Source: Thermoplasmata archaeon (lineage in GTDB: Archaea > Thermoplasmatota > Thermoplasmata > Lutacidiplasmatales > UBA184). Taken from it: 8,159 nucleotides of DNA. Positions 5,858 through 8,159 of this stretch are shown here, piece after piece. Both the position numbers and the translations under genes were made by a program. Below the pieces are notes generated by a model. That model ran no database searches. It was given only the letters and a program-made list of their open reading frames with translations, and had not been told where the DNA came from. Position 1 is the first letter of the stretch. Each line of letters starts with the position of its first letter. The stretch covers positions 1 to 8,159 of the forward strand of contig JASHYB010000091.1 of assembly GCA_030043255.1 (NCBI GenBank), read 5' to 3'.

Positions 5858-6706
5858 CTACCGACCGCGCTCCTTAACCTTGCGCCGGGCGCGGCGCCCG
5901 GCCGCTCGGGGCCAGCGCCATCGGCACGGCTGGCCGGCCCGTACGCGGAGCCGACGGGCGGCTTGCCCCTCGGCCACGGCGAGCTCGAGGGTCCCGAAGC
6001 TGGAGCCGAGCGCGGCAAGGCGCCCTCGGCCCGCCGCTTCGTAGCTGCGGACGAACGGGACCTCGAGTCGCCGTCGACCCAGGACGAAGGTCAGGCGACG
6101 CGCCTGCCGCGGGACCCAATCGGTGGGGACGTCGGTGACGAGGTTGCCGAACCGGTCGACGTGCACGACGGTCCCGTCGGTCCCGGTGACGGTCCGTCGG
6201 GGCTCCCGGCCAGGTGCCGCCCGCAGCGGGACCCGCCGTCCGAGGCTCCGGGGAGACCGACCGGCGGCCAGCCGCGCCGCGGCCGGCGCGAACAGGTCCC
6301 GGCCGTCGAACGTCGTCCCGACCCGCGGCCCGGCGTTCAGGCGTGCCGGGTCGATCCGGTAGGCGGTTCCCCCACCGAGGGCGAGGGCCAGCGGCGCGAG
6401 CACCCCGTTGTCCGGGCCGACCAGGACCGAACCGTCCGCGCACGCGATGGCGACCGGAGTCCGTGCGCCCCCGACCCCCGGGTCGACCACGACGACGTGG
6501 ACGGTCCCCGCCGGAAAGCGCGAGGCGATCGCGCGGACGACGAACGCCGCCTCGGCGATGCCGTGGGCCGGGAGGTCGTGGGTGAGGTCGACCACGTGCC
6601 CCGGCGGCAGCCGGGCGGCGAGCACCCCCTTCATCTGGGCGGCGTACGCCGCGCCGAGGTCGCTCGAGAGGGTGACGAGGCGCGTGCCGCGCGCCCGGGC
6701 GCTCAC
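5858..6706 (-). CDS. SAM hydroxide adenosyltransferase family protein (DUF62, fluorinase-related)
   Basis: Family members hydrolyse S-adenosylmethionine to adenosine and methionine. The 282-residue protein shows the N-terminal domain landmarks: LSSDLG at 13-18 (usually TDFG), YAAQMKG at 21-27, DLTHDLPAHGI at 40-50, VVDPGVGG at 73-80, GPDNGVL at 97-103 and TFDGRDLFAPAAA at 132-144. The C-terminal beta domain has VDRFGNLVTDV at 183-193. Measured against the Asp-Arg-His triad described for this family, D75 and R82 are in place, but the His of TFHGRD is Asp134. The segment after SSDLG is about two residues shorter than usual. GTG at 6706 gives the family N-terminus; it lies 18 bases after the membrane protein stop. 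The last 20 residues are Arg-rich. Family identity is firm; activity is less certain because of Asp134. Confidence 0.92.
   Translation of the reverse strand: MSARARGTRLVTLSSDLGAAYAAQMKGVLAARLPPGHVVDLTHDLPAHGIAEAAFVVRAIASRFPAGTVHVVVVDPGVGGARTPVAIACADGSVLVGPDNGVLAPLALALGGGTAYRIDPARLNAGPRVGTTFDGRDLFAPAAARLAAGRSPRSLGRRVPLRAAPGREPRRTVTGTDGTVVHVDRFGNLVTDVPTDWVPRQARRLTFVLGRRRLEVPFVRSYEAAGRGRLAALGSSFGTLELAVAEGQAARRLRVRAGQPCRWRWPRAAGRRARRKVKERGR
5871..5880 (-). promoter_or_regulatory. Possible TATA box for dnaJ
   Basis: AGGTTAAGGA on the minus strand, within the last codons of the SAM enzyme gene, is centred about 56 bases above the dnaJ ATG. Transcription would start near 5850, giving a leader of about 30 bases. 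It shares the GGTTAAG core with the site before rps13. Confidence 0.4.
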
Positions 6707-6724
6707 CCGCAGGGGACGGCGGAC

Positions 6725-7060
6725 CTACGACTTCATGATCGCGACCAGGAAGATCCCGACCGCGACCAGGGCGCCGATGACCGCCGCGACGATGACCAGG
6801 AACGCCTCCCAGACGAGCGCGCCGAGGTGGCCCTTGACGGCGGAGCCGCCGAACCAGCCGAGGTGGTAGGCGTAGCCGGACAGGATGCCGATGACCAGCC
6901 CGGCGACCAGGAGCGCGACCCCGACGGTCCGGCTCTTGCCGCTGCCGAAGTAGGCGGTGAAGATCCCGGCGAGGATCATGAACAGCGCGAAGACGAGCAG
7001 GAAGATCGTCAGGAACTGCCAGGCGCCGACGTTCAGCGACGTCCCCAGTAGGTCGAACAT
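6725..7060 (-). CDS. Small three-helix membrane protein, unknown function
   Basis: I do not recognise this 111-residue protein as a named family. It has three hydrophobic segments: about 13-38 (WQFLTIFLLVFALFMILAGI), 46-67 (VGVALLVAGLVIGILSGYAY) and 81-109 (ALVWEAFLVIVAAVIGALVA). A short polar loop, GSGKSRT, lies at 39-45, and an aromatic/Gly loop, HLGWFGGSAVKGH, at 66-78. There is no cleavable signal peptide and no catalytic motif, so it is an integral membrane protein. ATG at 7060 follows a GAGGTGA that overlaps the stop of the RAM gene, with a ten-base spacer. It sits between the RAM-domain gene and the SAM enzyme gene with gaps of 15 and 18 bases, so all three are probably co-transcribed. 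A role in sensing or transport is possible, but nothing in the sequence shows it. Confidence 0.85.
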   Translation of the reverse strand: MFDLLGTSLNVGAWQFLTIFLLVFALFMILAGIFTAYFGSGKSRTVGVALLVAGLVIGILSGYAYHLGWFGGSAVKGHLGALVWEAFLVIVAAVIGALVAVGIFLVAIMKS

Positions 7061-7070
7061 GCCTCTTGCG

Positions 7071-7077
7071 TCACCTC
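7071..7077 (-). promoter_or_regulatory. Shine-Dalgarno site of the three-helix membrane protein gene
   Basis: GAGGTGA on the minus strand matches the complement of the archaeal 16S rRNA 3' end over seven bases. It lies ten bases before the ATG at 7060 and overlaps the TGA of the preceding RAM gene, so termination and reinitiation may be linked. Confidence 0.6.
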
Positions 7078-7309
7078 AGAACTTGATGCCCGTGAGGGTC
7101 TTGGTGTCGATAACGCCCGCGACCGAGCGGATCTTGTCGACGACCAGCTGGCCGAGGGCGTTGAAATCCTCGGCCTCGACCTTGGCGATCAGGTCGTACT
7201 CGCCGAACAGCGGGTGCAGCTCGACGATCCCCTTCACCCGCAGCAGCTCGGTGTAGACCTCGTGCTCTTTCGCCGGCGCGGTGCTGATGAGGACAAAACC
7301 GATCGCCAA
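7076..7309 (-). CDS. Stand-alone Lrp/AsnC RAM (ligand-binding) domain protein
   Basis: The 77-residue protein is a complete RAM domain without the helix-turn-helix of full Lrp/AsnC regulators. Family landmarks are FVLISTAPAKEHEVYTEL at 5-22, the strand-turn LFGEYDLIAKVEAED at 34-48, and the closing strand IDTKTLTGIKF at 67-77. Such domains form dimers or larger rings and bind amino acids in the dimer interface. Without a DNA-binding domain it may act by associating with full-length Lrp proteins or as a sensor; that is inference. The start is TTG at 7309, chosen because it gives the usual N-terminus and follows GAGGAG with a ten-base spacer; the only internal Met or Val starts lie inside the first strand. 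It is the first gene of the nine-gene minus-strand run, and the only one with a convincing TATA box at standard distance. Confidence 0.88.
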   Translation of the reverse strand: MAIGFVLISTAPAKEHEVYTELLRVKGIVELHPLFGEYDLIAKVEAEDFNALGQLVVDKIRSVAGVIDTKTLTGIKF

Positions 7310-7319
7310 GCTCGGCGCA

Positions 7320-7325
7320 CTCCTC
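7320..7325 (-). promoter_or_regulatory. Shine-Dalgarno site supporting a TTG start
   Basis: GAGGAG on the minus strand, ten bases before the TTG at 7309. With the TATA box at 7352-7359, transcription should begin near 7329, so the site would lie in a leader of about 20 bases. Confidence 0.5.
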
Positions 7326-7351
7326 GGACCGGGGCGCGAGAAGTCCCTCAG

Positions 7352-7359
7352 TTAATAAG
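7352..7359 (-). promoter_or_regulatory. TATA box of the RAM-domain gene and minus-strand operon
   Basis: CTTATTAA on the minus strand is the best TATA match in the window and stands out against GC-rich surroundings. Its centre is about 46 bases above the TTG start, giving a predicted leader of roughly 20 bases. It lies in the divergent region 7310-7458 shared with the MFS gene. Confidence 0.6.
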
Positions 7360-7424
7360 CGTGTCGAGAGCGAGGTCGCGCGTACCGGCGGAGGCGCGCG
7401 CCGCGGGCCCTGTGGCGGTCCGGG

Positions 7425-7430
7425 TTTAAG
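7425..7430 (+). promoter_or_regulatory. TATA box of the MFS transporter gene
   Basis: TTTAAG, in the context GGGTTTAAGCC, is centred about 31 bases before the ATG at 7459. Transcription would start around 7453, so the message would be nearly leaderless. This agrees with the absence of a ribosome binding site just before the ATG. Confidence 0.5.
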
Positions 7431-7458
7431 CCTCGCGACCGCACGAACGCCGGCGCGC

Positions 7459-8159
7459 ATGGCGGTGGCGCTGCGTACCTGGTCCGGCCGGTTGCTCGCG
7501 CGACGCTGGCTGCTCGCCTTCGTGCCGATCAACGCGGCGACCGCCGGCTTCGCGGTCGTACTCCCGCTGCTGATCCTGATCCCCCTGCACGGCACCTGGG
7601 CGGAGGTCGCGGTGGCCGCGACGCTCTACAACAGCGCGGTGGTCCTGTCGTCGGTCGCCTGGGGCCATCTCTCGGACACCTACCCCCGACGGCGGCTGTT
7701 CCTGCTCCTGAACTACGCGGCGTTCGCCGGGCTGTACGCGGTCCTGTCGGGGGTCCGCTCGGTCTACGCGCTCTACGGCATCTACACGGTGCTCGGCGCC
7801 GTGGCGCCGGCCGGGGTCAGCGCCTCGAACCTGCTGATCCTGGAGAAGTTCGGCGAGCCGGAGCGGGCGACCGCGTTCGCCTCCTTCCAGGAGATGTCGA
7901 TGATCGGCTCGATCGTCGGCCTGCTCATCGGCTTCCTGTGGACCGCGTCGGACGCCGTCCTGCAGAACCTACTGTTCGTGCTCGCCGCGCTCGCGGCGGT
8001 GAGCGCCGCCGCGCTCTGGTTCGGGATCTCCGAAGCGCCGCGCCAGCTGACCACCGCGCACGTCGCCCGGCATCCGGAGAGCCTGCTGTCGCGCATCCGA
8101 GGTCACCTCGACCTGCGGATGACCGCGCCGTTCTTCCCGACGCGGCCGCGCTGGCGGCC
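7459..8159 (+). CDS. MFS transporter, N-terminal half, cut by the window end
   Basis: The open frame starts at ATG 7459 and has no stop before the window ends (233 complete codons). It encodes six likely transmembrane helices, at about 17-41, 48-68, 80-98, 102-128, 143-162 and 167-190, forming the N-terminal six-helix bundle. Between helices 2 and 3 is GHLSDTYPRRR (69-79), a good match to MFS motif A. A hydrophilic loop from about 191 onward (SEAPRQLTTAHVARHPESLL) would be the central cytoplasmic loop before the missing second half. The substrate is not indicated; an efflux-type carrier is possible. TTTAAG lies about 31 bases upstream. The gene is divergent from the RAM-domain gene, separated by 149 bases, so the two could share regulation. 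Confidence 0.88.
   Translation, partial: MAVALRTWSGRLLARRWLLAFVPINAATAGFAVVLPLLILIPLHGTWAEVAVAATLYNSAVVLSSVAWGHLSDTYPRRRLFLLLNYAAFAGLYAVLSGVRSVYALYGIYTVLGAVAPAGVSASNLLILEKFGEPERATAFASFQEMSMIGSIVGLLIGFLWTASDAVLQNLLFVLAALAAVSAAALWFGISEAPRQLTTAHVARHPESLLSRIRGHLDLRMTAPFFPTRPRWR

Larger units (their letters stand above)
1297..7309 (-). other. Predicted nine-gene co-directional transcription unit with internal promoters
   Basis: Nine minus-strand genes run from the RAM domain to rpoD. Junctions are gaps of 15, 18 and 37 bases, two GTGA overlaps, then 13 bases, another GTGA overlap and 8 bases. TATA-like sites at 7352-7359, 5871-5880 and 3994-4004 suggest nested starts for the RAM, dnaJ and rps13 groups. 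No U-rich terminator is visible after rpoD or between the groups. Confidence 0.55.

Noticed and set aside
4792..5877. 361-residue plus-strand frame opposite dnaJ
   Set aside because: Asp/Arg/Ala/Leu-rich mirror of the dnaJ frame with no recognisable domain.
5821..6018. 66-residue N-terminal extension of DnaJ
   Set aside because: Low-complexity, overlaps the SAM enzyme gene, and the canonical MAKRDYYEVLG start is at 5820.
7426..8096. Minus-strand frames opposite the MFS gene (7426-7668, 7782-8096)
   Set aside because: The plus strand encodes a coherent six-helix transporter with motif A; the minus frames have no family features.
1..8159. CRISPR array, mobile element, tRNA or rRNA
   Set aside because: I saw no regularly spaced repeats, transposase or integrase, terminal inverted repeats, or tRNA/rRNA signatures on either strand.

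Overview
The window is a GC-rich (about 70% by eye), gene-dense piece of an archaeal chromosome. The archaeal assignment is firm. It carries archaeal-type uS13, uS4 and uS11 followed by RNA polymerase subunit D with Fe-S cysteines, plus Pelota, a SAM hydroxide adenosyltransferase and a stand-alone Lrp RAM domain. Promoters look like archaeal TATA boxes, and some leaders have GAGG-type Shine-Dalgarno sites. A high-GC Thermoplasmatota or related euryarchaeal lineage is my guess, but the sequence alone does not fix the phylum.

Layout: the left edge holds the start of a membrane protein gene on the minus strand, cut by the window. Divergent from it is pelota (plus). Positions 1297-7309 are a nearly gapless run of nine minus-strand genes. 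In transcription order they are a RAM-domain protein, a three-helix membrane protein, a SAM hydroxide adenosyltransferase, dnaJ, an RsmC-like methyltransferase, rps13, rps4, rps11 and rpoD. The largest gap is 37 bases, and three junctions overlap as GTGA. TATA-like sites before the RAM gene, before dnaJ and before rps13 suggest up to three nested transcription units. At the right edge an MFS transporter reads rightward from a divergent promoter region and runs off the window. pelota and rpoD converge and overlap by 50 bases at their 3' ends.

Functionally this is a translation and proteostasis neighbourhood: small-subunit proteins, an RNA polymerase assembly subunit, a probable RNA methyltransferase, ribosome rescue (Pelota) and a chaperone (DnaJ). 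Upstream is a small group possibly tied to SAM or amino-acid status. I see no CRISPR array, mobile element, tRNA, rRNA or defence system, and no gene-free stretch over 300 bases. The unusual points are within ordinary genes: long extensions on uS13, an Arg-rich methyltransferase tail lying over a promoter-like site, a His-to-Asp change in the SAM enzyme's presumed catalytic triad, and a GGQ tripeptide in Pelota.
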